64,000 bases of DNA from an uncultured Oscillospiraceae bacterium (lineage in GTDB: Bacteria > Bacillota > Clostridia > Oscillospirales > Oscillospiraceae). Position 1 is the stretch's first letter, and each line of letters starts with the position of its first letter. The notes under the pieces were generated by a model. The model was not told the origin of the DNA, ran no database searches, and was given only the letters and a program-made list of their open reading frames with translations. The stretch is from contig CAJTUE010000005.1 of the NCBI GenBank assembly GCA_910579775.1, positions 62,001 through 126,000 on the forward strand. Reading direction: 5' to 3'. A program made the position numbers and the translations under genes. Below, piece after piece: positions 32,687-41,145 of the stretch.

Positions 32687-34126
32687 ATGGCGGATAAAAA
32701 GATGAAAAAGGCGCCTCTTGGCTCCCTCCAGCCCGACCCGGATATCTTTGACTGGAACGACCTGCCCGCCGACGATGTCTTTGAAAAGGCCAGCGGGCAG
32801 GAGAAGGAGAGCTTCATCCAGGACCGCAAGAGCGTGAGCTACTGGGCGGATGCCTGGCGCCGCCTGCGCCACAACGTGGTGGCCATGGTCGCGGCGGTGG
32901 TCCTGATCCTCATTATGCTCTTTGCCTTTGTGGGCCCCATGCTGGTGCCCTACGGATACGCCCAGACCATCCGCGGGGCGGAGAACCTCCACCCCTGGCA
33001 CACCTCCCTCCAGGACCAGCTGCGCGTTGAAGAGGAGATCCAGCGGCGCAAGGACGCCCTCCAGGCCGCGGAGGAAGAGGCGCTGACGGCGGCGGCGTTG
33101 CCCAGCTGGGAGGAATTTAAGGATCAGTACGTGGCCGAGCAGCTGGCCGCCGAGGCGGCGAAGCAGGGCGGCAAGCTCACCCGCCAGCGGGAAAATATCC
33201 TCAAGGCGCAGATGGCAAACGAGGCTGGGAAGGCCTATGCCGCGCTGAAGGAACAGGCGGCCGCCGACAAGGATGCAGTGACCATCAGCACGGATGAAGA
33301 GACCGTGAAGAAGGAGCTGGGCATCGGCAACAGACCCTTTGGCTATTCCCGCGCCGAGCTGGAGCGCAAGGCCGCCGGGGAGAAGGTATTTCCCCATGTG
33401 TTCGGCACAGACTATCTGGGCCGGGACCGCATGGTGCGGGTGATGATTGGCGCCCGGGTGTCCCTGATCGTGGGCGTGTGCTCCGCTCTGCTGGTGCTCA
33501 TCATCGGCGCGGTGTACGGCGCCATCTCCGGCTACGCCGGCGGCGTGGTGGACACGGTGATGCAGCGCATCGTGGAGCTTATTTACTCCATCCCCGAGGT
33601 GCTGGTCATCCTGCTGATCTCCGCCACCCTCAAGCCCTTCCTGGACGACTATCAAAACGCGGGAAAGCTGTTCAGCGGCTTGGTGACCATGCTGGGGCCC
33701 AACCTTATTTCCATGTTTATCGCCTTTGCCCTGCTCTACTGGGTGACCATGTCCCGCATCGTCCGGGGCCAGATCCTCCAGCTGAAGAACCAGGAGTACG
33801 TCACCGCCGCCCGGGCGCTGGGCGCGGGGGGCGGCCGGGTCATTAAGCGGCATCTGCTGCCCAACTGCATTGGCCAGATCGTCACCACCACCTTCCTGCA
33901 GATCCCCTCCGCCATCTTCCTGGAGAGCTTCCTCTCCTTCCTTGGCGTGGGTGTGTCCGCTCCCCTGACCTCCTTGGGCTCTATGTGCTCGGAGGCGCTG
34001 ACGGGAATGTACACCTACCCCTACCGCCTGCTCTTCCCGGCGGTGATCCTCAGCGTGATGATCCTGTCTCTCAACCTGTTTGGCGATGGCCTGCGGGACG
34101 CCCTTGACCCGCGGCTGAAGAAATAA
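32687..34126 (+). CDS. Peptide ABC transporter permease (DppC/OppC family) with long insertion
   Basis: A 479-residue permease, far longer than the usual 290-320. An N-terminal OppC region (residues 45-60) and the first membrane segment (about 63-85) are followed by an Ala/Glu/Lys-rich stretch to about residue 232 that looks like a charged coiled coil. The normal family sequence then resumes at FGTDYLGRDRMVRVMIGARVS and contains the coupling motif EYVTAARALGAGGG. The extra 125 or so residues lie in what should be the first extracytoplasmic loop. The gene follows dppB by one base. Confidence 0.92.
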   Translation: MADKKMKKAPLGSLQPDPDIFDWNDLPADDVFEKASGQEKESFIQDRKSVSYWADAWRRLRHNVVAMVAAVVLILIMLFAFVGPMLVPYGYAQTIRGAENLHPWHTSLQDQLRVEEEIQRRKDALQAAEEEALTAAALPSWEEFKDQYVAEQLAAEAAKQGGKLTRQRENILKAQMANEAGKAYAALKEQAAADKDAVTISTDEETVKKELGIGNRPFGYSRAELERKAAGEKVFPHVFGTDYLGRDRMVRVMIGARVSLIVGVCSALLVLIIGAVYGAISGYAGGVVDTVMQRIVELIYSIPEVLVILLISATLKPFLDDYQNAGKLFSGLVTMLGPNLISMFIAFALLYWVTMSRIVRGQILQLKNQEYVTAARALGAGGGRVIKRHLLPNCIGQIVTTTFLQIPSAIFLESFLSFLGVGVSAPLTSLGSMCSEALTGMYTYPYRLLFPAVILSVMILSLNLFGDGLRDALDPRLKK

Positions 34127-34143
34127 GAAAGGAGGAAACGACA

Positions 34144-35217
34144 ATGGCGGAAAACCAGAACATGGAAGCGCAGTCTGAGAAGCTGCTGGAAGTGAAGGAC
34201 CTCCACGTTTCCTTCTTCACCCCCGCGGGCGAGGTCAAGGCGGTGGGCGGCATCAGCTACGAGCTGAACTACGGCGAGGTCATGGGCATCGTGGGCGAGT
34301 CCGGCTCGGGCAAGAGCCAGGAGGCCTACGCCATCATGGGCCTTCTCCAGTCCCCCGGCAAGGTCATCGGCGGGTCCATCACCTTCGAGGGGGAGGACGT
34401 GCTGGCCAAGAGCCGGGAGGAAATGACCGAGTTCCGGGGCACCCGGGCGGCCATGATCTTTCAAAACCCGATGACATCATTGAACCCTGTTTATACTGTA
34501 GGGAATCAGCTGATCGAGGCTCTGCGTACCCACGACAAGAAGATCACCAAGAAGGACGCGGCCAAGCGGGCCATGGAGATGCTGGAGCTGGTGGGTATCA
34601 ACAACGTGGCCAAGCGCATGAAGCAGTACCCCCATGAGTTCTCCGGCGGTATGCGCCAGCGGGTGATGATCGCCATGGGCCTCATCTGCCATCCCAAGCT
34701 GCTTATCGCCGACGAGCCCACCACCGCCCTGGACGTGACCATCCAGGCCCAGATCCTGGAGCTGATGAAGGACCTGCAGAAGAAGACCCAGATGGGTATC
34801 ATCTTCATCACCCACAACCTGGGCGTGGTGGCGGAGATCTGCGACAAGGTGTCCGTTATGTACGCGGGCAAGATTGTGGAGCAGGGCGCGGTGAACGACA
34901 TCTTCTACCACCCCAGCCACCCCTACACCCTGGGCCTTCTGCGCTCCATGCCCCGCGTGGACGCCGACGAGCACGAGCGGCTCATCCCCATCGAGGGCAC
35001 CCCGGTGGATATGCTCAATCCCCCCGACGGTTGCCCCTTCGCCCCCCGGTGCGAGCACTGCATGAAGATCTGTCTCCAGAAGATGCCCCCCCATGTGGAG
35101 ATCGGGGAGGGGCACAAGTCCGCCTGCTGGCTGCGGGTGCTGGAGAAGAAAAAGGACGAGAGCGTCGGCGCCGAGGGCGGCGCGGAAGTCCGCGAGAGCA
35201 AGCAGAAGGAGGACTGA
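34144..35217 (+). CDS. Peptide ABC transporter ATP-binding protein (DppD/OppD family)
   Basis: A 357-residue ABC ATPase. Walker A is GESGSGKSQ, the signature is FSGGMRQRV, and Walker B is LLIADEPTTALDV. The oligopeptide-transporter C-terminal domain follows, with three or four conserved Cys (CPFAPRCEHCMKIC) that bind an iron-sulfur cluster in the family. The start has an AAAGGAGG site, 17 bp after dppC. The tail is rich in Lys and Glu. Confidence 0.94.
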   Translation: MAENQNMEAQSEKLLEVKDLHVSFFTPAGEVKAVGGISYELNYGEVMGIVGESGSGKSQEAYAIMGLLQSPGKVIGGSITFEGEDVLAKSREEMTEFRGTRAAMIFQNPMTSLNPVYTVGNQLIEALRTHDKKITKKDAAKRAMEMLELVGINNVAKRMKQYPHEFSGGMRQRVMIAMGLICHPKLLIADEPTTALDVTIQAQILELMKDLQKKTQMGIIFITHNLGVVAEICDKVSVMYAGKIVEQGAVNDIFYHPSHPYTLGLLRSMPRVDADEHERLIPIEGTPVDMLNPPDGCPFAPRCEHCMKICLQKMPPHVEIGEGHKSACWLRVLEKKKDESVGAEGGAEVRESKQKED

Positions 35218-35220
35218 GCC

Positions 35221-36339
35221 ATGAGCGAGAAGAAATTGAGCGGCGAGAACCTCCTGGAAGTCACCAATCTGAAGAAGTATTTCCCCGTCAAGGGTATGCG
35301 CGGTCCCGGCGTCCAGGCGGTGGAGAACGTCTCCGTCTTTATCCGCAAGGGGGAGACCCTGGGCCTGGTGGGCGAGTCCGGCTGCGGCAAGACCACCCTG
35401 GGCCGCACCATCCTCCGCCTCCACGAGCCCACCTCCGGCAAGATCGTCTACGACGGCAAGACCATTTTTGAGGGGAAGGACCCCTATCCCACTGTGATGG
35501 TGGACGTGAAGGATGAGAAGGGGCAGGTGGTCGGCCAAAAGCCCCAGATAGTCAAAACTCGTGTCCCCAGAGCCAAAACGGTGGATATGCTCCCCTACCG
35601 CCGCAAGATGCAGATCATCTTCCAGGACCCCTCCGCCTCTCTGGACCCCCGCATGACGGTGGGCGAGATCATTGGCGAGGCCCTGGATATCCACAAGCTC
35701 TATGAGAACAAGGCGGACCGGGCGGAGCAGATCAAGGCCCTGCTGGACCATGTGGGCCTCAACACCGAGCACGCCAACCGCTACCCCCACGAGTTCTCCG
35801 GCGGCCAGCAGCAGCGCGTGGGCATCGCCCGCGCCCTGGCGGTGAAGCCCGAGTTTATCGTCTGCGACGAGCCCATCTCCGCTCTGGACGTGTCCATCCA
35901 GTCTCAGATCGTCAACATGCTGGAGGACATGCAGGAGAAGCAGGGGCTCACCTATCTGTTCATCGCCCACGACCTCTCTGTGGTGCGCCACATCTCCGAC
36001 CGCATCGGCGTCATGTACCTGGGCACCATGGTGGAGTTGGGCGAGAGCTACGAGCTCAACCGCAACCCGCTGCACCCCTACAGCCAGACCCTGCTGTCGG
36101 CGGTGCCCGTGCCCGACCCCAAGCTGTCCAAGTCCCGCCAGCGCATCGTGCTGGAGGGGGATATCCCCTCCCCCATGAATCCGCCCACGGGCTGCCGGTT
36201 CCACACCCGCTGCCCCTACGCCACCGACCGCTGCAAGGAGGAAGTCCCTCCTTTCCGGGAATACGAGCCGAATCATTGGGCAGCGTGCCATTTGTTGGAA
36301 GAGAGCCATCCCGAAGCTGTCGAGAAGGCCGAAGCGTGA
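35221..36339 (+). CDS. Peptide ABC transporter ATP-binding protein (DppF/OppF family)
   Basis: A 372-residue ABC ATPase, partner of the preceding one. Walker A is GESGCGKTT (residues 51-59), the signature is FSGGQQQRV, and Walker B is FIVCDEPISALDV. It has an insertion of about 40 residues (83-124) between Walker A and the Q-loop, where OppF proteins have a short strand. The C-terminal cluster motif CRFHTRCPYATDRC is intact. Its stop codon is directly followed by repeat family B. Confidence 0.94.
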   Translation: MSEKKLSGENLLEVTNLKKYFPVKGMRGPGVQAVENVSVFIRKGETLGLVGESGCGKTTLGRTILRLHEPTSGKIVYDGKTIFEGKDPYPTVMVDVKDEKGQVVGQKPQIVKTRVPRAKTVDMLPYRRKMQIIFQDPSASLDPRMTVGEIIGEALDIHKLYENKADRAEQIKALLDHVGLNTEHANRYPHEFSGGQQQRVGIARALAVKPEFIVCDEPISALDVSIQSQIVNMLEDMQEKQGLTYLFIAHDLSVVRHISDRIGVMYLGTMVELGESYELNRNPLHPYSQTLLSAVPVPDPKLSKSRQRIVLEGDIPSPMNPPTGCRFHTRCPYATDRCKEEVPPFREYEPNHWAACHLLEESHPEAVEKAEA

Positions 36340-36470
36340 GCGTAGGCGCGCCGCCGGGGATGGACCGGAGCGAGGGGCGAATTGGTAAGTGACCGAAGGT
36401 CACGCGGTTTGTCCCGAGTCGGAGGGAAGCCACGGCGACCAGCGGGCCCAACGCGAACGTGACACACAAG
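36340..36470. repeat. Structured repeat family B, copy 2
   Basis: The core 36359-36431 matches copy 1 (about 5940-6012): GATGGACCGGAGCGAGGGG, GAATTGGTAAG, CCGAGTCGGAGGGAAGCC. The inner hairpin is GTGACC-GAA-GGTCAC (36389-36403), replacing GCGGCC/GGCCGC in copy 1. As in copy 1, it lies between a stop codon (dppF) and a terminator, and ends with a GCGAACGTGACAC motif. Confidence 0.72.
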
Positions 36471-36486
36471 TGAGTGAACAAAACCC

Positions 36487-36520
36487 ACAAATTCCGCCGC
36501 TTGTCGGCGGAATTTGTTAG
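36487..36520 (+). terminator. Terminator of dppBCDF
   Basis: ACAAATTCCGCCG-CTTGT-CGGCGGAATTTGT, a perfect 13-bp stem followed by T-poor but AT-rich sequence. Confidence 0.8.
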
Positions 36521-36543
36521 TTAACATTTCTGTAACAATTCCC

Positions 36544-36572
36544 TTTACAAGGTCATTTCAGCGTGATACAAT
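36544..36572 (+). promoter_or_regulatory. dppA promoter
   Basis: TTTACA (36544-36549), 17 bp, TACAAT (36567-36572). The transcript would have a leader of about 130 bases. Confidence 0.75.
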
Positions 36573-36602
36573 AGCCAATATCCTGAAAGTGGAAGATTGT
36601 TT

Positions 36603-36685
36603 GGAAGGCCCATGGGCCTTCGGCTTGACGCGGGGCGTCAAGCAAGCCCCTTTGGTATCGCCGCCTTTTGAGGCGTTTTGATACA
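36603..36685 (+). promoter_or_regulatory. Structured 5' leader of dppA
   Basis: The leader holds AAGGCCC-AT-GGGCCTT and CTTGACGC-GGG-GCGTCAAG, two consecutive hairpins, and an AT-rich stretch before the ribosome binding site. No known riboswitch is recognised. Confidence 0.4.
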
Positions 36686-36708
36686 AATCAAGAATGGAGG
36701 AAACAACC

Positions 36709-38457
36709 ATGAAGAATACCAAGAAGCTCTTGGCTTTGGTCCTGGCTCTGGTGATGGTCTTCGCTCTGGTGGCCTGCACCAGCGAGAAGCCCGATCCCAC
36801 CCAGGCGGCCACCGATCCCGTGGACCCCACCGACGCTGTGGAGCCCACCACAACCCCCGACGGTCCTTTTGAAATTTCCGTCAATCTGGCCTCTGAGCCT
36901 CAGTCCATCGACCCCGCTCTGAACAGCGCTGTAGACGGCACGATCATGCTCCAGCACAGCCATGAGGGTCTGATGAAGTGGGTGGACAGCGGTGTGGCTT
37001 ACAACGACAGCTGCAACGCTGCTGAGCTGGCCCCCGGTCAGGCCGAGAGCTATGACCGCGTGGAGAACGAGGACGGCACCACCACCTACACCTTCCATCT
37101 CCGCGACGGTATCAAGTGGTCCGACGGCAAGGCCGTCACCGCCCAGGACTTCGTGTACACCTGGCAGCGTCTGGTCACCCCCGAGACCGCCGCTGACTAC
37201 AACTACATGATCGACTGCGTGGTCAACGCCAACGCCATCATGGCCGGCGAGAAGGACCCCAGCGAGCTGGCTGTTAAGGCCGTGGACGACAAGACCTTCG
37301 AGGTCACTGTCAACGACGTGCCCTACTTCACCGAGATCTGCGCCTTCCCCGCCACCTTCCCCGTCCGTCAGGACATCATTGAGCAGTACGGCGACCAGTG
37401 GACCTTCGACACCGCCACCTATATTGGCAACGGCCCCTACAAGATGACTGCTTGGAACCACAACTCCGAGATCGTCATGGAGCCCAGCGAGACCTATTAT
37501 GAAGAGGTCAAGGGTCCCAGCAAGATCACCTTCAAGCTGATGGACGACAACAACGCCATGCTGGCCGGCTTCAACTCCGGCGAGCTGGACTTCATCGAGG
37601 ATATGCCCGTCGATGAGATCCCCACTCTGCTGGCCGATGGCAAGCTGAACATCGTGGACTACATCGGCACTTACTATGTCTGCTTCCAGACCCAGAAGGC
37701 TCCCTTCGACAACCCCCTCGTCCGCAAGGCTTTCACTCTGGCTGTTGACCGTAAGTTCATTGTCGAGAAGGTTACCCAGTCCGGTCAAGTCGAGGCCGGC
37801 GGCTTCGTGCCCGCTGGTATCTATGACGCTGCCGGCTCTACCGGCGACGACTTCCGCACCACCGGCGGCGACTACTATGATCCCTATGAGGAGTCCTACG
37901 AGGCCAACTGCGAGGAGGCCCGCAAGCTGCTGGCCGAGGCCGGCTACCCCAACGGCGAGGGCTTCCCCGTTGTTGAGTACCTCTACAACACCTCCGACGC
38001 CCACAAGGCCGTGGGCGAGGCTCTCCAGGATATGTGGCAGACCCAGCTGGGCGTGACCGTCACCCTGAACAATCAGGAGTGGGCCGTGTTCCTCCAGACC
38101 CGTAAGGACGGCGACTATTCCATCGCCCGTAACGCCTGGATCGCCGACTACAACGATCCCATGTCCTTCCTGGATATATGGTTGACCAAGGACCCCAAGA
38201 CCGGTCGTGGCGGCAACAATGACGCCCAGTATGCCAATGCTGAGTATGACGCCCTGATCGATCAGGCCAAGGCCTCCAAGGATCCTGCCGAGCGCATGAG
38301 CCTCATGCATCAGGCTGAGGACATCATCATCGGCCAGGACTACGCCCTGTGCCCCCTGTACTTCTACACCCAGAAGTACATGATCTCCGACCGCGTGGGC
38401 GGCATGTTCTACACCCCGCTGGGCTACTTCATGTTTAGCGGCTGCTATCAGAAGTAA
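36709..38457 (+). CDS. Peptide ABC transporter substrate-binding lipoprotein (SBP family 5)
   Basis: A 582-residue lipoprotein with lipobox LVAC near residue 23 and an Asp/Pro/Thr-rich linker. The mature part follows the DppA/OppA plan: EPQSIDPALNSAVDGTIM near the start, YTFHLRDGIKWSDGKAVTAQ, and a late IADYNDPMSFLDIW segment. It probably binds oligopeptides. GGAGG precedes the ATG. Codon use is very regular (highly expressed type). It has its own promoter and terminator, so the binding protein can be made in excess over the BCDF part. Confidence 0.94.
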   Translation: MKNTKKLLALVLALVMVFALVACTSEKPDPTQAATDPVDPTDAVEPTTTPDGPFEISVNLASEPQSIDPALNSAVDGTIMLQHSHEGLMKWVDSGVAYNDSCNAAELAPGQAESYDRVENEDGTTTYTFHLRDGIKWSDGKAVTAQDFVYTWQRLVTPETAADYNYMIDCVVNANAIMAGEKDPSELAVKAVDDKTFEVTVNDVPYFTEICAFPATFPVRQDIIEQYGDQWTFDTATYIGNGPYKMTAWNHNSEIVMEPSETYYEEVKGPSKITFKLMDDNNAMLAGFNSGELDFIEDMPVDEIPTLLADGKLNIVDYIGTYYVCFQTQKAPFDNPLVRKAFTLAVDRKFIVEKVTQSGQVEAGGFVPAGIYDAAGSTGDDFRTTGGDYYDPYEESYEANCEEARKLLAEAGYPNGEGFPVVEYLYNTSDAHKAVGEALQDMWQTQLGVTVTLNNQEWAVFLQTRKDGDYSIARNAWIADYNDPMSFLDIWLTKDPKTGRGGNNDAQYANAEYDALIDQAKASKDPAERMSLMHQAEDIIIGQDYALCPLYFYTQKYMISDRVGGMFYTPLGYFMFSGCYQK

Positions 38458-38474
38458 TTCAGCCCTACCAAGCC

Positions 38475-38516
38475 CCAAAAGGACCGCTTGCCCTGACGGG
38501 CAGGCGGTCCTTTTTG
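38475..38516 (+). terminator. Terminator of dppA
   Basis: AAAAGGACCGC pairs with GCGGTCCTTTTT with an inner TTGCCC/GGGCAG extension. Downstream (38520-38566) are two GCGAGCGTGACA-like motifs, the same motif that ends repeat family B; the rest of the gap to 38600 shows nothing else. Confidence 0.88.
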
Positions 38517-38599
38517 AAGCGCGAGCGTGACAGCCCCGGCCACGCACTCAATGCGAGGGTGACAGCCCCACATGCGCTCTGCGAATATCCTGTTTCAGG

Positions 38600-38692
38600 C
38601 TAGCGGTCGCTGGAGGCTGGGGTCTCCTGCGCGAAGATGAGGTCGTCCACATCGGGCTTTGGGGGAGTCGGCGGGGCATTTCGTTTGTCCAT
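38600..38692 (-). CDS. Possible 30-aa peptide
   Basis: A 30-codon frame with a good ribosome binding site (AAAGGAGAG, 7 bases before ATG) reading MDKRNAPPTPPKPDVDDLIF and ending in Ser, Asp, Arg. A TATACT lies upstream on the same strand. No family is known to me and the frame is short, so this is only a candidate. The longer frames that run through it from the tRNA genes are artefacts. Confidence 0.3.
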   Translation of the reverse strand: MDKRNAPPTPPKPDVDDLIFAQETPASSDR

Positions 38693-38802
38693 ATTCGTTC
38701 TCTCCTTTGCGTAAAACAGTCTAATCAGTATATGCGGCGGAGAAGAGGAAATGCCACTTTGGCGAAAATGGCCCGGCGACAGGCTTTGACAGGAAAAGAG
38801 GG

Positions 38803-38831
38803 TTGACAGGGGCGCGGGAATGTGGTATTCT
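38803..38831 (+). promoter_or_regulatory. Promoter of the tRNA pair
   Basis: TTGACA (38803-38808), 17 bp, TATTCT (38826-38831), 29 bp upstream of tRNA-Leu. Confidence 0.8.
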
Positions 38832-38859
38832 AAGTGACACCAACAAGGCGCTTGGACAC

Positions 38860-38946
38860 GCCGGAGTGGCGGAATTGGCAGACGCCCGGGACTTAAAATC
38901 CCGTGGGAGCGATCCCGTGCCGGTTCGACCCCGGTCTCCGGCACCA
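38860..38946 (+). tRNA. tRNA-Leu (anticodon TAA)
   Basis: 87 bases with encoded CCA. Acceptor arms GCCGGAG / CTCCGGC, an anticodon stem around loop CTTAAAA with anticodon TAA at 38894-38896, a long variable arm (GGGAGCGATCCC region) as in class II tRNAs, and T-loop GGTTCGACCC. Confidence 0.95.
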
Positions 38947-38951
38947 AATAT

Positions 38952-39027
38952 CGCGGGGTGGAGCAGCTGGCAGCTCGTCGGGCTCATAACCCGGAGGCCG
39001 CAGGTTCAAGTCCTGCCCCCGCAACCA
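38952..39027 (+). tRNA. Initiator tRNA-fMet (anticodon CAT)
   Basis: 76 bases with encoded CCA. The first base C faces A at position 72 (acceptor CGCGGGG / CCCCGCA), an unpaired end typical of bacterial initiators. The anticodon stem has three G-C pairs (GGG-CTCATAA-CCC), the other initiator mark. Anticodon CAT at 38985-38987. Its 3' part is the attachment site of the downstream elements. Confidence 0.93.
38982..39027 (+). repeat. attL: 46-bp 3' end of tRNA-fMet
   Basis: From the anticodon loop (GCTCATAAC) to CCA. The same 46 bp recur at 46042-46087 (3 differences) and 49450-49495 (1 difference), marking the borders of two tandem integrated elements. The tRNA here remains complete. Confidence 0.92.
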
Positions 39028-39029
39028 AA

Positions 39030-39067
39030 AAGTCACCGTTTCCCACTGGAAACGGTGACTTTTTTTA
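39030..39067 (+). terminator. Terminator of the tRNA transcript, supplied by element 1
   Basis: AAGTCACCGTTTCC-CACT-GGAAACGGTGACTT followed by T residues, three bases after tRNA-fMet. Confidence 0.92.
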
Positions 39068-39143
39068 TCTTTTGCGGTAGTTTGTGCGGCAGAGATTTCC
39101 CTGACCCAAACCGTGACCCATACGGGGAAAGTTTTAGAAAGAA

Positions 39144-39944
39144 TTAAACGGCGGCGGAGAGGATATTCCCCATCGTATTGGCCGCTTGGCGTTGGGCTTG
39201 GGTGGTGACGTGGGCGTAGGTGCCCAGGGTGAAGCCGGCGGAGAAGTGGCCAGCATTCCGCTGACGGTTTTCACGTCCACGCCGTTCTGGAGGGCCAGGG
39301 TGGCGAAGGTGTAGCGGAGGTCGTGGAACCGCACCTTGGGCAGACCTGCCCGCTTCAGCACCCGGTGGAGCATATGCAGAACGCTGTCCGGCGACATGGG
39401 ACCGCCAGTAGGCGAGGGAAACACATACTTGCTGCGGTTCTTCTCTTTCTGCCGCATTAAAATTCCTACCGCGTCCGCTCCAATGGAGAGGGTGCGGTAG
39501 GAGTTTTGGGTTTTTAGGGGAGACTCTACGATCTCGCCGTTGATCCGGGCCACTTGGCGGCGGATGTGGATGGCGCCCACGGCGAGGTCTACGTCCTCCC
39601 ATTTTAGTCCCAGCAGCTCTCCCCTTCTCAACCCAGTGGCCAGCTCGATGTAGTATAGCTCGTAGACGCCGCTCTCCTTGGCTTCCCAGAGGAAGCTCTG
39701 GAGCTGGTCGGTGGTAAGGGTCATCATCTCCCGGTGTTCCAACTTGGGCAAGGAGCAGCCGTCCGCTGGGTTGCTGATGAGCAGCTTTTGTTCCTTGACA
39801 AAGGTAAACGCAGAGGAAATGACCTAATTGATATTACGGACTGTTTTGGGGCTGAGACCTTTGGGCTGCTTTTCGGATTCTATTCTCTCCACCCTACCTC
39901 CGCTTAAGAGTTTCTTATAGAGCCTTTGCAGATCCAGAGTAACA
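39144..39944 (-). pseudogene. Tyrosine integrase of element 1, truncated and broken
   Basis: The catalytic domain of a Tn916/phage-type tyrosine recombinase (TGLRRGELLGLKWEDVDL, then RFHDLRYTFATLALQNG). The N-terminal half is missing beyond 39944, where homology to the element 2 copy stops. A TAG at 39824-39826 interrupts NIN-VISSA. One base is missing near 39250, so the end (GHFSAGFTLGTYAHVTTQ, with the active Tyr) is in another frame. The usual second His of HxLRH is Tyr. It cannot be active. Confidence 0.92.
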
Positions 39945-39960
39945 AAACCCGATGCGGAGG

Positions 39961-41145
39961 TCACAATTTATAAGTGATGCCGTCTTCTAAAAATATCACC
40001 GAGTAAGGGTCGACCGCTTTGGACAATTGCTCCGGGGCATCGGTGTGGATGGGGATAATGCCGACCCGGGGCCGGACAATGTCACAAACGGCCTTGATCT
40101 GCTCCGGGGAGCCGTGGCCGCTGGCGTGGAGGATCACACTGTTTTGGCCATCCAAAAGTGCTTTGAGCGCGGGATCGCGCTCCAGGTAGCCTGTCCACAT
40201 GGAGTAGACGAAAAGGCTCTTCCTGGGATCAAACCGCTCCGCCAGCGAGTGGGCCCACTCCCCGCCTCGAATGGGCATGCAGAACCCTTTTTCCTTCATC
40301 ATGGGCAGTAGGTTTTGCCCGTAGGTCAGTGCTCGGGAGAAGTCATAGAGAGGGCTTTTCTCCCCGCTATGCCGGGTGACCACGTCCAGAATGCTCTTTT
40401 GGTAGCCATCGCAGACAAAGAGCCGCCCGGCCTTTTTCGCCGCAGCGGCAAAGGTGGCCAGACGGTCGATGTTGGTGGAGGAGCACAGGAGAAAGACGTA
40501 CTTATTTTCCTGGAGCAGCTTGGCGGCATCGCGCTCCACGTCGCGCTCCGTCACCACCTCCCGCCCCGGCCGGGAAAGGGTGGTGCCCTCGGTGATGAGT
40601 GCATCCACTTGGCCCACATACTTTTCCAGGGCGGTCAGGACACCTTTCCCCCGAAAACCGTGGAGCCGGTAGTCCCCGGTGTGGAGGAGCTTTTTCCCCT
40701 GCGCTTCAATAAGGAACATATAGGCGTCGTAGGCGGAGTGATCCACCGCCAGAGGCGTAACTATGATATCGCCCACCCGCACCCTTCCCAAAGGATGAAG
40801 GGGCTGTATGGCCGCTATGGTTTTCTCTGTGGCTGCCGGGTGGTGGGCAGCGACACGCCGCTGGTAGAGGGAAAAGATCTCCTTGGCCGCACTGCCCATG
40901 TAGAGAGGAATGCCGGGGAGGATGCGGGAGAGCTGGCCCACATGGTCGCCGTGATAGTGGGTGAAGAACACCCCGCCGCAGTCGGCTTTTCCGCAGGTCA
41001 CGTCCTCCAGTTCGAGGGGCTGGGAGACCTGGCCGGGCTCAGGCAACTCGTCCCCGAAGTCGATCAAGATGCGAGCCTGCCCGGTGCGAATTTCCGTGCA
41101 GCACCCACCGATCTGGTGGGTGCCCCGGTGGATCACAATTTGCAC
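39961..41145 (-). CDS. MBL-fold metallo-hydrolase, beta-CASP-like
   Basis: A 394-residue protein with the metallo-beta-lactamase motif H63-Y-H65-G-D67-H68 (FFTHYHGDHVGQ), a further His in VDHSAYDAYMF, and Asp in LLHTGDYRLHGF. The later part resembles a beta-CASP domain as in RNase J: LLCSSTNIDRLATFAAAAKK, then SGHGSPEQIKAV and GIIPIHTDAPEQL, in place of the SGHAS and PxHGE motifs. A nuclease acting on RNA or DNA is therefore likely. It is the last gene of a three-gene operon; its start overlaps the preceding gene by 13 bp. Confidence 0.85.
   Translation of the reverse strand: MQIVIHRGTHQIGGCCTEIRTGQARILIDFGDELPEPGQVSQPLELEDVTCGKADCGGVFFTHYHGDHVGQLSRILPGIPLYMGSAAKEIFSLYQRRVAAHHPAATEKTIAAIQPLHPLGRVRVGDIIVTPLAVDHSAYDAYMFLIEAQGKKLLHTGDYRLHGFRGKGVLTALEKYVGQVDALITEGTTLSRPGREVVTERDVERDAAKLLQENKYVFLLCSSTNIDRLATFAAAAKKAGRLFVCDGYQKSILDVVTRHSGEKSPLYDFSRALTYGQNLLPMMKEKGFCMPIRGGEWAHSLAERFDPRKSLFVYSMWTGYLERDPALKALLDGQNSVILHASGHGSPEQIKAVCDIVRPRVGIIPIHTDAPEQLSKAVDPYSVIFLEDGITYKL

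Noticed and set aside
38600..38987. Minus-strand frames through the tRNA genes
   Set aside because: They read through tRNA-Leu and tRNA-fMet in reverse, a common false gene call. Only the last 30 codons with a separate ribosome binding site are kept as a weak candidate.
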